Made by a program: the position numbers and the translations under genes. A stretch of 64,000 nucleotides of DNA from Neoechinorhynchus agilis (Eukaryota > Acanthocephala), in contig CM121343.1 in the NCBI GenBank assembly GCA_051530055.1, forward strand, positions 5,456,001 to 5,520,000, in the 5' to 3' direction. Positions within the stretch are counted from its first letter, which is position 1; each line of letters begins with the position of its first letter. The notes beneath the pieces were generated by a model that was given only the letters and a program-made list of their open reading frames with translations, was not told the DNA's origin and did no database searches. Below, in pieces: positions 1-12,246 of the stretch.

Positions 1-12
1 CGTCTGTCTTAC

Positions 13-1789
13 ATATTTCGTTCCTTTAAATGCTTATAAACGTCGTCGTGGTCTTTTGCTGTATAAGGAATATCATCATGAGCAACAAAGTCGATCTTGT
101 GGTGTTCCAAGAATTCGTCGTCAAGAACCCATGGAGCATCCAATACGACCTCATCCACATATCTATTATATTTATTTGAGATAGTAAGTTGTTGGACAAT
201 GGACTTTAAACCTGCAGTGCCTAACGTTCTCATATCGTTCTTCGTCTGTATTCACAGTCCTTCCCTTCAGTCGATGTGTTGTATCATCACTACATACTGT
301 GAGAGCAAATAAAACTCAGCCAGAACGAAACCAATACCAAATTGTCCAATTTCCCCTTTAAGAGTCAATTGATGCAGCAGCAACAACAAATGATTATGGA
401 TGTTTTTGTCGAGTTGGAGGGAGAAATCAGCAGTGTGCGTGAAAATGAGGTTGTGCAAAAATGGTGGTAGGTGAAACGATGAAAAAACCCAAAAATGAGC
501 GCCTGCTTGGTTAGATGAAAATTATTCATCTTAAAAAACAACAACGGAGGAGCAAGTTGCAATAGAAGTTTTTAAATACTTAAATGTCTTTACTGCCAAG
601 CCGGTTCCACTGATTCAGTGTTTTTATAACATCCCTTCCTCGGATTTGAGTTTTTCCTTTGTGGCATACAGTCAAACAGATCTCTTATCAGAGAATTGAT
701 TTAACCATTTAGACTCTAATGCGAATTCGGTACTTTCCGAGGAGGTTGGACTCATCAGTGTGGATGTCCTAAAATCAGAATCAATAGAACCGGCTTGCCA
801 GTAAGTACAATTAAGAATTCAACACTCACCCCGAGCTATAAATACTGACCGAAGTTTGCAAATTCCGTAACCGTTCAAAAGGAAGAGGAGGAAGCTCACA
901 GATGAGTCCAACCTCCTCGGCAAGTATCTGAGAATTCGGAGGGATGTGTACAAACTCGTGTACCGAATTCGCATTAGAATCGAAGTGATTCAATCAATTC
1001 TCTGATAAGAGATCGATGTGGCTTCATGCCAAAAAGGAAACACTAAAATCTGAGGAAGGCATGTTGTAAAATCGCCAGTGAGACCATTTTAAAGAACGAG
1101 CTGAGGTTTATACATTCCGTAGTTGTGCCGAGGAGGTTAAGTGGACTTGAGCCCAATCCACAATTGCCGATGACTCACAACCAAAGGGAACGAAAAAGCT
1201 CGTTGAAGGGAAGAAGAGGAAGCTCACTGGTGAGTCCAACTTCCTCGGAAAGTATCTTAGGATCCGCAGGGATGCGTACAAACTCGTATACCGAATTCGC
1301 ATTAGAATCGAAGTGATTCAATCGATTCTCTGATAAGAGATCGATGTGGCTTCATGCCAAAAAGGAAACACTAAAATCTGTAGTTTTTAAATCGATATTT
1401 TCCTACAACCGATGCCGTTAGCACATAAAACGGGAATGTCAGAGGGAATTCAGTCTCACACAATATCCGATCACTGTACAAACCTCCGACGATTAGATAT
1501 ACGTTCGGAAGGCAATTCTTTGCTTGCATTAGCTGGCGCGCGTGTCCAGCATGAAATACGTCATATATTCCGTCCGCATAAACTCGAACTTTACGTTGGA
1601 CTATTTCTTAGCACAATGTACAAGATTATTAATAAGTGAAGACTGACCTTTTCCTGCTTTTGCGTCCTCCAGATTGATCTTTTCGGTGTAATCACATGAT
1701 TCCCGTTCTTTGATGGCTGGTTGTTCGTTGTGATATGGAGCTGGCAGTATTTGCAATTGGCCAGGTAAAACCTCCAATGGCTTCAGCAT
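13..1789 (-). CDS. PCYT1: Choline-phosphate cytidylyltransferase, 5' half (4 exons, continues left of window)
   Basis: Makes CDP-choline from CTP and phosphocholine, the rate-limiting step of the Kennedy pathway for phosphatidylcholine. Exons on the minus strand: 1789-1648, 1600-1484, 296-212 and 162-13. Introns are 47, 1187 and 49 nt, with GT..AG ends and codon phases that agree throughout. The spliced product reads [20 protein letters not shown] (the HxGH nucleotide-binding motif of cytidylyltransferases), then [39 protein letters not shown] and [12 protein letters not shown], in the order known for the family. The ATG at 1789 is preceded directly by an in-frame TAA, which supports the start. 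The last exon ends in a GTAAGA donor, so the rest of the catalytic domain and the amphipathic membrane-binding helix lie outside the window. The long intron is filled with a MITE and SINE-like copies. Confidence 0.9.
593..801. mobile_element. 209-bp MITE with TA target-site duplication
   Basis: The left end CTGCCAAGCCGGTTCC and the right end, read as reverse complement, CTGGCAAGCCGGTTCT form about 24-bp imperfect terminal inverted repeats. They are flanked by TA on both sides (591-592, 802-803), the signature of Tc1/mariner-type transposition. There is no coding capacity. It lies inside the long PCYT1 intron. Related ends (CTGGCAAGCCGGTA) occur near 29447, 32486 and 43568, and inverted near 53410. 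The interior shares sequence with the repeats at 855-1400. Confidence 0.7.
855..1400 (+). repeat. Two tandem copies of a SINE-like repeat inside the PCYT1 intron
   Basis: About 855-1085 and 1116-1400 repeat the same sequence, including a shared tail from the segment AATTCGCATTAGAATCGAAG onward. The second copy starts GTAGTTGTGCCGAGGAGGTT and contains ACTCACAACCAAAGGGAACG, matching the SINE family at 31660, 32600 and 53108. Its tRNA-like promoter part is partly deleted. Confidence 0.6.
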
Positions 1790-2283
1790 TTAGTTGAGCG
1801 ATTAGGTGCTACCCCTACAGGCGGTAGAATTACGCACCTTATCCGGTGCGCCAGGAAACTTGCGCAAATTACTCATCGTGTCAAATCTGAAACGCCTCGC
1901 ACTCTTGACTAATTGAACGTTGAAACAACAACCAAGACGTCATGCAAACGCGTATACATTAACGGCTATCGAACAGGTGAAAAGATAAAACCAATTCCTA
2001 ATCTAATTACTGAATTCTTGATAAACACCTAAAAATACGTTGAACTCCGGTCTTATAACATGATTTCATTAGGATTTACAGGCTTAACGATGACTTTACC
2101 AATTAAAATAATCACCCTATTTCTAAATAAATTAACGAATTTTGCAATTTATATAAAAAAAGAGAAAGGTGTAAAGTCGAAAAGCGAATTCGATTAGACA
2201 ATTATAGAACAAGAGATATAAACAATAATTTTGAACCTTATAAGAAAAATATGTCGATTGCTTAAAAGTGCAGCGGCACATTC
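1790..2283. other. Upstream region of PCYT1, no gene recognised
   Basis: About 490 bp between the PCYT1 start codon and the 202-bp satellite. It should hold the PCYT1 promoter. I saw no convincing core motif or coding exon. Confidence 0.4.
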
Positions 2284-4813
2284 CTCGTCCAGCTTAAATT
2301 GTTATTGGTCCAAACTAAACTTCAAATAAAGTACAAATCAATATAGCAATACGTCACGTTCTGGCTATAAAGGATTAACGGATTCGAATCGCGAAAATAC
2401 CAAAAACAAAAAGGTAGCAAACAAAAGAGTCTTGAAAAATTAAGAGTCCATTATACCTAACGCCCTTTTAGTAATATTCGTTTCTGAAATACGAGCTTAA
2501 ATTGTTATTGGTCGAAACTAAACTTCAAATAAAATACAAATCAATATAGCAATACTTCACGTTCTGGCTACAGAGGACTAACGGATTCGAATCGCGAAAA
2601 TACCAAAAACAAAAAGGTAGCAAACAAAAGAGTCTTGAAAAACTAAGAGTCCGTTATACCTAACGCCTCTTTAGTAATATTCGTTTCTGAAACACGAGCT
2701 TAAATTGTTATTGGTCGAAACTAAACTTCAAATAAAGTACAAATCAATATAGCAATACTTCACGTTCTGGCTACAAAGGATTAACGGATTCGAATCGCGG
2801 AAATACCAAAAACAAAAAGGTAGCAAACAAAAGTCTTGAAAAACTAAGAGTCCATTATACCTAACGCCTCTTTAGTAATATTCGTTTCTGAAATACGAGC
2901 TTAAATTGTTATTGGTCGAAACTAAACTTCAAATAAAGTACAAATCAATATAGCAATACTTCACGTTCTGGCTACAAAGGATTAACGGATTCGAATCGCG
3001 GAAATACCAAAAACAAAAAGGTAGCAAACAAAAGTCTTGAAAAACTAAGAGTCCATTATACCTAACGCCTCTTTAGTAATATTCGTTTCTGAAATACGAG
3101 CTTAAATTGTTATTGGTCGAAACTAAACTTCAAATAAAGTACAAATCAATATAGCAATACTTCACGTTCTGGCTACAAAGGATTAACGGATTCGAATCGC
3201 GGAAATACCAAAAACAAAAAGGTAGCAAACAAAAGTCTTGAAAAACTAAGAGTCCATTATAATTAACGCCTCTTTAGTAATATTCGTTTCTGAAATACGA
3301 GCTTAAATTGTTATTGGTCGAAACTAAACTTCAAATAAAGTACAAATCAATATAGCAATACTTCACGTTCTGGCTACAAAGGATTAACGGATTCGAATCG
3401 CGGAAATACCAAAAACAAAAAGGTAGCAAACAAAAGTCTTGAAAAACTAAGAGTCCATTATAATTAACGCCTCTTTAGTAATATTCGTTTCTGAAATACG
3501 AGCTTAAATTGTTATTGGTCGAAACTAAACTTCAAATAAAGTACAAATCAATATAGCAATACTTCACGTTCTGGCTACAAAGGATTAACGGATTCGAATC
3601 GCGGAAATACCAAAAACAAAAAGGTAGCAAACAAAAGTCTTGAAAAACTAAGAGTCCATTATACCTAACGCCTCTTTAGTAATATTCGTTTCTGAAATAC
3701 GAGCTTAAATTGTTATTGGTCGAAACTAAACTTCAAATAAAGTACAAATCAATATAGCAATACTTCACGTTCTGGCTACAAAGGATTAACGGATTCGAAT
3801 CGCGGAAATACCAAAAACAAAAAGGTAGCAAACAAAAGAGTCTTGAAAAATTAAGAGTCCATTATACCTAACGCCTCTTTAGTAATATTCGTTTCTGAAA
3901 TACGAGCTTAAATTGTTATTGGTCGAAACTAAACTTCAAATAAAGTACAAATCAATATAGCAATACTTCACGTTCTGGCTACAAAGGATTAACGGATTCG
4001 AATCGCGGAAATACCAAAAACCAAAAGCTAGCAAACAAAAGAGTCTTGAAAAACTAAGAGTCCATTATACCTAACGCCTCTTTAGTAATATTCGTTTCTG
4101 AAATACGAGCTTAAATTGTTATTGGTCGAAACTAAACTTCAAATAAAGTACAAATCAATATAGCAATACTTCACGTTCTGGCTACAGAGGATTAACGGAT
4201 TCGAATCGCGAAAATACCAAAAACAAAAAGGTAGCAAACAAAAGAGTCTTGAAAAACTAAGAGTCCATTATACCTAACGCCTCTTTAGTAATATTCGTTT
4301 CTGAAATACGAGCTTAAATTGTTATTGGTCGAAACTAAACTTCAAATAAAGTACAAATCAATATAGCAATACTTCACGTTCTGGCTACAAAGGATTAACG
4401 GATTCGAATCGCGAAAATACCAAAAACAAAAAGGTAGCAAACAAAAGAGTCTTGAAAAACTAAGAGTCAATTATACCTAACGCCTTTTTAGTAATATTCG
4501 TTTCTGAAATACGAGCTTAAATTGTCATTGGTCGAAACTAAACTTCAAATAAAGTACAAATCAATATAGCAATACTTCACGTCCTGGCTACAGAGGATTA
4601 ACGGATTCGAATCGCGAAAATACCAAAAACAAAAAGGTAGCAAACAAGAGAGTCTTGAAAAACCAAGAGTCCATTATACCTAACGCCTTTTTAGTAATAT
4701 TCGTTTCTGAAATACGAGCTTACATTTTTATTGGTCCAAACTAAACTTCAAATAAAGTACAAATCAATATAGCAATACTTCACGTTCTGGCTACAGAGGA
4801 CTAACGGATTCGA
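2284..4813. repeat. Satellite A: about 12.5 tandem copies of a 201-203 bp unit
   Basis: The unit begins near GCTTAAATTGTTATTGGTC and contains CTTCACGTTCTGGCTACA, the short palindrome GATTCGAATC and AAAAACAAAAAGGTAGC. Copies start near 2292, 2495, 2698, 2899, 3100, 3301, 3502, 3703, 3906, 4109, 4312, 4515 and 4718. The middle copies are almost identical and share a 2-bp deletion (AAAAGTCTTG versus AAAAGAGTCTTG). The outer copies are more diverged, the pattern expected from unequal exchange. The array stops within a unit at GGATTCGA. Confidence 0.95.
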
Positions 4814-6519
4814 TTGTAAGTAACAAGACAGTATTTAAAACTTGATGACATTTCTAGCGCCAACTGTAGAATGTCACCCTGAGATTTTTTGTATTTAACT
4901 TAATTGAGCTACCATAAATGAGTTAAAGAGCTCAATAATTTGAGATCTTTTAGTCACGCAGTTCATTTGATCAACAATGGAAAAGAATTTCGTTCCAGAA
5001 TATTGGTTCAATTATTTTAAACGAAAAGTTCATGTGAAAATAAATTCTACGCCATCAGCTCTTACAAGGGCCAAAATTTAAAGCTTAATAGTCTAAGCTA
5101 AAATGTTTCAACACATATCACACAAACTCAAAATAAGTTAAGAAAAACGCCGTTCAGAGGTTGAAATACTGCAACCTGAACGGTCTTACAAATTAAATGA
5201 ACCCGGAAACGATAACAATGGGAGGGATCCCATTCCCAGTGGTTATTATGGACATACGGCATGGTCATGTAATTACGAAAGAATCAAGCAACAAAATAAA
5301 TTTTTATTCCAAAGTTGCTCTCTTTTCGTTTTATACCTGATTTTTGAAAATCCATGGGGATTATTGAGAATTTTTGGTGAACAACAAATTGTGAGGTCAG
5401 TAAAGGGCGTTTTTGTAGTTGGCTTTTGTATTTTGATTGTTTTAAATCAGATAAATTAATATTTCGACTGTATTGTCTACATCTAGGCGATCACTGATAT
5501 TGTAGAATTTCTTAAGTCCATTTTGCGTTATATTAAGCATGAGCAATCGCTTTGTCCAAAGTCTTAAGCCGGGATAAAAATGTATGGCGAACAAGTTCCC
5601 TTTGGCAAACAAAGTAGATTACTTAAATCACCCACAGTCCAATGGAGAGAAAGAGTGGATGAATCTAATATAAAAGCGAAGAACACTATGTATCCACCTT
5701 TCCATCGTAAAAACATTCCTTCATTGAGTACGTGCTCGCAAGTGCATTGCCGCAGGCGACCTCGACCCGTCCAAACCGTGGCTGATCCACACCATCCTAT
5801 CATTGCCAATCAGTCATCACAGCACAAATTTTCGATTCGCTCAACAACTTCTCTTTGGGATAATCAGACTTTCTAGATCGACAACTTGTATCGACTCCTC
5901 CTATAATCTGATCATCCATGACAACCAACGCAACCGCAATTTCCCCTATTTTCATCTCGATGTACCCAAAACCAAAATTCCCTTCCCCGTCGTAATCTAT
6001 TCTAAAACTCGAAGCCTACTTCAAGAGCCGACGTAGTCATCTTAACACAAACGTGGCTTACTACGTTCAACCACCCTTTCCGAGTACTCTTCCTTCCATA
6101 CACACCAAGAGGGTCTTTATCGCTCAAATTGATGGCGTCTATCGCGCTCCTGCCTCTCGTCCCGAGTCCTCAAACTCTTTCCTCTTCTACCCTTCTCCGA
6201 GTTGCGTCAACTTATTGACTTCCTGGCTCGTCTTGACGCTCACCTTGACAAAGTGCTCACAAATATCGACGGCTACTCATCCGCCTCTAAACTCCCCCCG
6301 CGAAGTCTGACAATTCCTCTGCCCTTATCACTCCCTCCACCCCACCTCAGCCAGGTGGCTCAAGGACTCTTAGTCTACGCAACCCTGATCCCTTCCCAAA
6401 ATTGATCTCTTCTGAACCGGCGCATGTTCTAGCATGCATCAATCAGTACCTCTGCCCTGACTCAAATTACAATCTCTGTTCCACATCGGACTCCACACAA
6501 ACTTTCATGCCTACACCTG
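4814..6519. other. Spacer and degraded 5' part of a non-LTR element
   Basis: 4814-5560 shows no feature I can support. From about 5580 the plus strand becomes C-rich with only short broken frames, continuous in composition with the reverse transcriptase region that follows. It is probably the decayed upstream part (possibly the endonuclease region) of the same retrotransposon, but no endonuclease motif could be identified. Confidence 0.35.
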
Positions 6520-7930
6520 AAACTTTTGTCAACTCGCCGATACTGCCCTTGGTTTCGTCATACAAAGTACTACAACATCTCAAAAAATACCTCGAAATTC
6601 GTCCTCTTAGTCCGAAATCCCAACTGGGCTCTTCGCTACATCATCCCCGAACTCATCGACCGTCTTACCCACATTAGAAACCACAGCTTTTTATATGGCA
6701 TCTGCTCCTCATGCTTGAAAACTGCTAAAGTTATCCTTCTTCCAAAAAAAGGACATCCAATTTCCACCGAATCATTCCGTCCAATATCCATTCTACCCGC
6801 TCTTTCAAAAATCATCGAAAAATGTTTTAAATCTCGTATTCTTTCACTTATTAGCGATAAGTTATCGCGCCTACAATTCGGCTTCCGACCCAAATTTTCT
6901 GCAACCGATGCCTTACTTTGCATTTATGACACGCTTCTACGTAACCTCGACAATAAGCTCTTTCGCGTCACTCGTCTCATTCAACTGGACTTATCGAAAG
7001 CATTCGACTCCGTGGATAACTCGATACTCCTCCAGATCTTTTCCGATTTCGGTATAAACGCTTGGCAGATTTACTGCCTAGCCCCTTATCTTCACAATTG
7101 CCAACAATACATTCGCTACCTAGCAACCTCCCCGATAATCACCCTATCCTTCACCAAGGGCGTACCTCAAGGTGCCGCCCTGTCACCACTTCCTTTTAAT
7201 ATTTTCTTAAACAAACTTAAGCTTCTCTTCTCTCACTATAAACTTTTCTCATATGCTGACGATTTCACCCTCATCACTCTGCACGAATCACCAACTCTAC
7301 TTGAACTTCTGTAAATGCTTTGAGTTGATCCCCTCGCTCTCCTGCAACCCCATATCCGGCTCCGAGCTTTCGAATGACGTCCGACGAGTTGCCTCCTTCA
7401 GAATTCTGGGTCTCAAATTTCAATCAAATCTGAAATAAGACTCGCACATTCCTGTCCAAATCAGAAATTTGTCTCTTTGAAACGTTTCTTAGAAGAGGCT
7501 CTAAAATTTGAACAGTTGATTTCCTCCGCTCACCGAATACCTCTAAAATTTCCATCTAACAATCAAAACGCCTCTCAACCCAACCACCACAATTTATTCC
7601 CTTTTCACACGAGCACAACACTCGTAATCCCAGTCCATTTCATCCTCCGTCACCTTGCACCTAATATTACTTCCGCTTCTTTTTCCATACTGCCCAATCC
7701 TCCCGGATATTATGACCCGAAATGAACCTGAGGAAGGACCCAACCTCACAAATTCTCCTAAACGCGAATAACCAACAACTTCCCCGCTCGACCCGACTGG
7801 TTGCCCACACAAAAATCAACTGCCACATTCATTTAAAAAAATCAGAACTCGAATGTTCACGATAGCCCATAGATACATGGGTGCTATTCTTTGTTCAATT
7901 ATAAAACGTGCTATTATTATTGTAGCAATG
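6520..7930 (+). mobile_element. Broken non-LTR (LINE) retrotransposon with reverse transcriptase
   Basis: The frame 6526-7314 carries recognisable reverse transcriptase blocks: a PKKGHPISTESFRPISILPA region, QFGFRP, the motif-A aspartates in QLDLSKAFDSVDNS, GVPQGAALSPLPF, and the catalytic box SYADDFTLI (motif C). This order is typical of the jockey/CR1 side of non-LTR elements. The frame is broken just after the YADD box and the downstream coding sequence is out of frame, so the copy is dead. The last about 115 bp (7811-7925) recur at 36184-36296, marking the 3' end of the family, with an ATTATTATT-like tail. The base composition is clearly more C-rich than the neighbouring genes. Confidence 0.85.
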
Positions 7931-8149
7931 GTGCGTGATATTTTTTAAAATAATATTTACTGCTTTATTCGTACGAGTGTAATGTTCAGTGATCCATCTC
8001 ATTTGACTAAATCAACACAGTGCTTACCGATAAAGACGACAGAGACGTTTTTTTTATTTTGAAGCCGTTTTGTACTAGCACGAACGTATTAGGCCACATA
8101 AATTAGGATTTTCCTAAAATGCAGGAATTTAAGATGCGAATTTGAACGA

Positions 8150-10499
8150 CTAAGTAAACCTGTCACGATCACTTCGTTTCAAATAATCCCTTTCAATGAG
8201 TGCGTCAACACATTTCATGACAAAGTTCATACTTGGCACGAATCTATGCTTCATATGGTCCTGAACGGTACTGAAAAGAATCTTCAAATCGATTTGCAGT
8301 GAAGCTTTCATTATTCTCATAATGGTTGCTTCGGTCTCGTTTCGACGCTCACGTTCCAGAATATGATCGTGCAGCTTTCCTTCCTCGTCTTCATCCCGTA
8401 CATCCAAACTCTTTGGTTTAAACCATTTTCTAATGACGCTCAATTTAACCTTTCTAGTTTTGCTTTTAAAATTAGTATCCAGAATAACCGATTTCGAATC
8501 AGAATCACTTATAAACACAAGTCGTTTCATCGATTGAACTAATATTTCAATGTTTTGCTTATCCATCCCAATTTTCTCGCATACAGTGTCCATCGATAAT
8601 TTGCTTGTATTCTCGAATAGTAAAAGGAGACTTATTTGATAGATGCTTCCTCGGACTTGATATTGCACGCCATCACCAGTATCCGGGCTATATAAGACTT
8701 CAACCTGTGAGTACGTTTTTACAAGAGTAATGCGTCTCCCAGTATGCTTTTCACTATATAAATCAACGAACTTGTCAAATTCCTTGGAAAAGCATTGTGA
8801 AATATTACACCTTGGTTCATCGGTGAGATTTGGCCAAATGCCGCTTCGGATGAGTTTTATACTGAGCTGGGCTCTGTTTAGATCCTCGGAATCCGATTTA
8901 AATGCAGGAACAAGACTGCCTGATGTTTGAATATCAGTAATCATCTTTGAAATTTTCCGCGCAAATTGTGATCCACATTCCTTTTGAATATCTGACATCA
9001 TTGTCTCTTCGGCACGAATGTCTGCGTCCATCAGTAGGCGACGAGCTATGCAAGTCAGCGCTCCCTTAGGCGTTCAATTGGCAGACAAAAGCGTGAATTA
9101 AAAATTGCATTATAAAGAGATGGACTCATAGTTTACGGATAGCTAAAATTTGGAAATGTGACTTTTTCGACAAAAAGAAGAAGCATCAAACCCCCCCCGC
9201 CCGGAGCGCTACTGACCAGCTTAAATGCTCTCTATAAAACCTTTCAAAACTGTCTTTCTCATGGATGTACTTGAAGATGAACATTCCTTCAGAGAGATAT
9301 CCTGAAGATATCCGTTCCTTATTTTTGTAAAGGTGATAGTCGAAGTAAAGAGCAAGTAATTCAATTAGTTTAGGATCAGAGTTGACGATTTCTTCGAATG
9401 CTACACAAATGGTTCGATTAAAGTTGAGATCGCCACTGAACGCTTCTCGTCGTAATTTTTCAAATCGGCTATAAATATTGTTTAATTTGGTAATGGTACC
9501 GATTCGAGTAGCTACCGGAAATGACCATAATTTCACGATTTCTTGGAACACTGCATCGCCTTCCAGTTTCAAGCAGCGACCGAGTGCTGATGCCAATGTT
9601 TCGATTGCACCGGTTACTAATGACAAAACGTGATATATTCGTTTAAGGATGCATATATTTTCCTGCGCAACTAAAGTGAAGAACCCACCTTCTCCATCGA
9701 TATCCAAAATGGCATGTACTTTTGAAGCAATTAATTGCTGCTGCATTATTTGATCAAGTGCATTTGTGGTGGAACATGGAAACATTTTTGAACTTCTCTT
9801 CAATTCCCTTGTGCGTATTTCGTCAACATGGCTTATATACTGGCAGCATTTCATTGTACTGATAGATTTGTTACCTTCGTCTAGATAATATTGCTGAGCG
9901 GATTCCAGAAATTCTTTTTCGAATTCATCCGAATAGACATTAACAAAAACAGTATCCATTTCGATCAGCATTTGGCACAACTCGCCCATCAGAGACACAA
10001 TGGGTCCATGTTCATCAGCATTAGAGCTCCTTATTTCGTCTATAAGTTCGATCATTCCATTCTTTAATGATTGTTTAATTATTGACACATCCAGGATCTT
10101 TTCTTTGAAGAGAACCAAACCTAATTCCCGTACCCCGAGCACTCCGGTAACCTGGCCAACATATACACGATCCATATACATCAAAACATCACGAATCATT
10201 CCCATTGCGACCAAATGATCATGCCACTCGGTAGAAATGTTCGATAGAATAGTTTTTGTATCCGATTCTGATCTTATATGACCGAGAAGACGATCGCGAA
10301 CCGAGGATGAAAGATGGCCTGATATCAAGTCACGGAGTCCTTTATACAGCATATCGCCATGTCGATGAAGAACCAAGTTGTATGCGTTTCTGTACGACTC
10401 CTCGAAACTCAAAGAAGTGTTGCTTTTTTGTTGAATTTGCTCAATCGTAAATCGAAGATTGCTCCAAATTTTAAGGGCATAACTATCACTCATGGTCAT
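8150..10499 (-). CDS. CUL3: Cullin-3, scaffold of CRL3 ubiquitin ligases (2 exons)
   Basis: Scaffold that binds BTB adaptors at its N-terminus and the RBX1 RING protein at its C-terminus. Exon 1 is 10499-9221 and exon 2 is 9045-8150, giving about 724 aa against about 768 in human. N-terminal repeats include SFEESYRNAYNLVLHRHGD and MIRDVLMYMDRVYVGQ, both characteristic of CUL3. The C-terminal winged-helix region has ETEATIMRIMK, whose last Lys matches the neddylation site. MTM at 10499 aligns with the second-exon start of other CUL3 genes, so a short upstream coding exon may be missing. The exon junction falls at the conserved HLARRLL motif, but no in-phase GT donor exists there; A|GC..AG would restore it. 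The stop comes after DRFT, so the usual YxYxA-like tail is absent. Confidence 0.9.
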
Positions 10500-10583
10500 C
10501 TCTTCAATTACAAGAACTTGGTAAGGCAAAATTTTAAGCAATAAAAGTTGACTCGTGGGGCGTGCCAAAAATAAGTGATTCAA

Positions 10584-11120
10584 ATTCCACAGTTACGGAC
10601 GATACAGTATACGATTTGCAACCTCCATAATAATATCGCCCAGGTATTAACCGAAACACTTGGGAATCTTGTGACCGAAAACCCTCTCGGTTAACACGAC
10701 AACCCAACCGTCACAAATTGATTCAAATGATCAATAAGACAATTGTTAGAATCTCCATGTTCTGAATGTAAAATCACAGTCGTGGAAGAATTAGTGATAC
10801 GCACAGAATAATTCCATCTGCTTCTGGAGATCTGAAAGAACGCATTAATAGTCACCGTCAGAAGCGGGGCTATGGTCAATTGGATCGAATCGGTTCAATT
10901 CAATGTTCAGCGAGCGACGATCGTGAGCGGATATAAATGCGCGTTCATCGTTTCTGTTCTATCCAAATTGCAGGAAACTACGCATTAACGAATGAACCAG
11001 CCATTTAGCATTATCACAATCCATTTGTTAAGATCAACATTCGGAGTGCACTTTTGAAAATAATCATTCCTCTAAGACTAAGGAAGTAAACGCCTTTTAT
11101 GGGTAAAAATTGCAAGGATC
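10584..11120. other. Upstream region of CUL3, no gene recognised
   Basis: The spacer between the CUL3 5' end and the satellite B array. It may contain the CUL3 promoter and an unseen first exon. Nothing else was recognised. Confidence 0.35.
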
Positions 11121-12246
11121 GTTTCTCAAATAAATGAGTATCGATAACACCGGGGACAGGATTCGCCAAGACACCAACTCACACATTTAAAACTTACAAG
11201 CAATAGCAACTGAAGAGGCAAGGAAAACCTTGTGAAATATTTTGCAATTAATAAATGAGTATCGATAACACCGGAGGCAGGATTCGCCAAGACACCAACT
11301 CACACATTTAAAACTTACAAGCAATAGCGACTGAAGAGGCAAGGAAAACCTTGTGAAATATTTCTCAAAATAAATGAGTATCGATAACACCGGAGACAGG
11401 ATTCGCCAAGACACCAACTCACACATTTAAAACTTACAAGCAATAGCGACTGAAGAGGCAAGGAAAACCTTGTGAAATATTTCGCAATTAATAAATGAGT
11501 ATCGATAACACCGGAGGCAGGATTCGCCAAGACACCAACTCACACATTTAAAACTTACAAGCAATAGCGACTGAAGAGGCAAGGAAAACCTTGTGAAATA
11601 TTTCTCAAATAAATGAGTATCGATAACACCGGAGACAGGATTCGCCAGGACACAAACTCACACATTTAAAACTTACAAGCAATAGCAACTGAAGAGGCAA
11701 GGAAAACCTTGTGAAATATTTCGCAATTAATAAATGAGTATCGATAACACCAGAGACAGGATTTGCCAAGACACCAACTCACACATTTAAAACTTACAAG
11801 CAATAGCGACTGAAGAGGCAAGGAAAACCTTGTGAAATATTTCGCAAATAAATGAGTATCAGTAACACCGGGGACAGGATTCGCCAGGACACCAACTCAC
11901 ACATTAAAAACTTACAAGCAATAGCGACTGAAGAGGCAAGGAAAACCTTGTGAAATATTTCGCAATTAATAAATGAGTATCGATAACACCGGCGGCAGGA
12001 TTCGCCAAGACACCAACTCACACATTTAAAACTTACAAGCAATAGCGACTGAAGAGGCAAGGAAAACCTTGTGAAATATTTCGCAATTAATAAATGAGTA
12101 TCGATAACACCGGAGACAGGATTCGCCAAGACACCAACTCACACATTTGAAACTTACAAGCAATAGCGACTGAAGAGGCAAGGAAAACCTTGTGAAATAT
12201 TTCTCAAATAAATGAGTATCGATAACACCGGAGACAGGATTCGCCA
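11121..12246. repeat. Satellite B, array 1: about 9.5 copies of a 117-121 bp unit
   Basis: Each unit contains AAATGAGTATCGATAACACC, CAGGATTCGCCAAGACACC, then ACTTACAAGCAATAGCGACT and AAACCTTGTGAAATATTT. ATGAGTATC recurs near 11134, 11255, 11374, 11495, 11613, 11734, 11850, 11973, 12093 and 12210. Units alternate between a TTTCTCAAATAAATG form and a TTTCGCAATTAATAAATG form, so part of the array is a roughly 239-bp dimer. Short open frames here are only translations of the repeat. Confidence 0.95.

Noticed and set aside
1220-1260. Hammerhead-ribozyme-like CTGATGAGTCC in SINE-A and related repeats
   Set aside because: The CUGAUGAG core and a stem are present, but the required GAAA after stem II and a cleavage-site partner strand are not found in place in any copy.
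2290-4815. tRNA-like B box in every unit of satellite A
   Set aside because: GATTCGAATC is a palindrome with no A box about 35-50 bp upstream and no tRNA fold.
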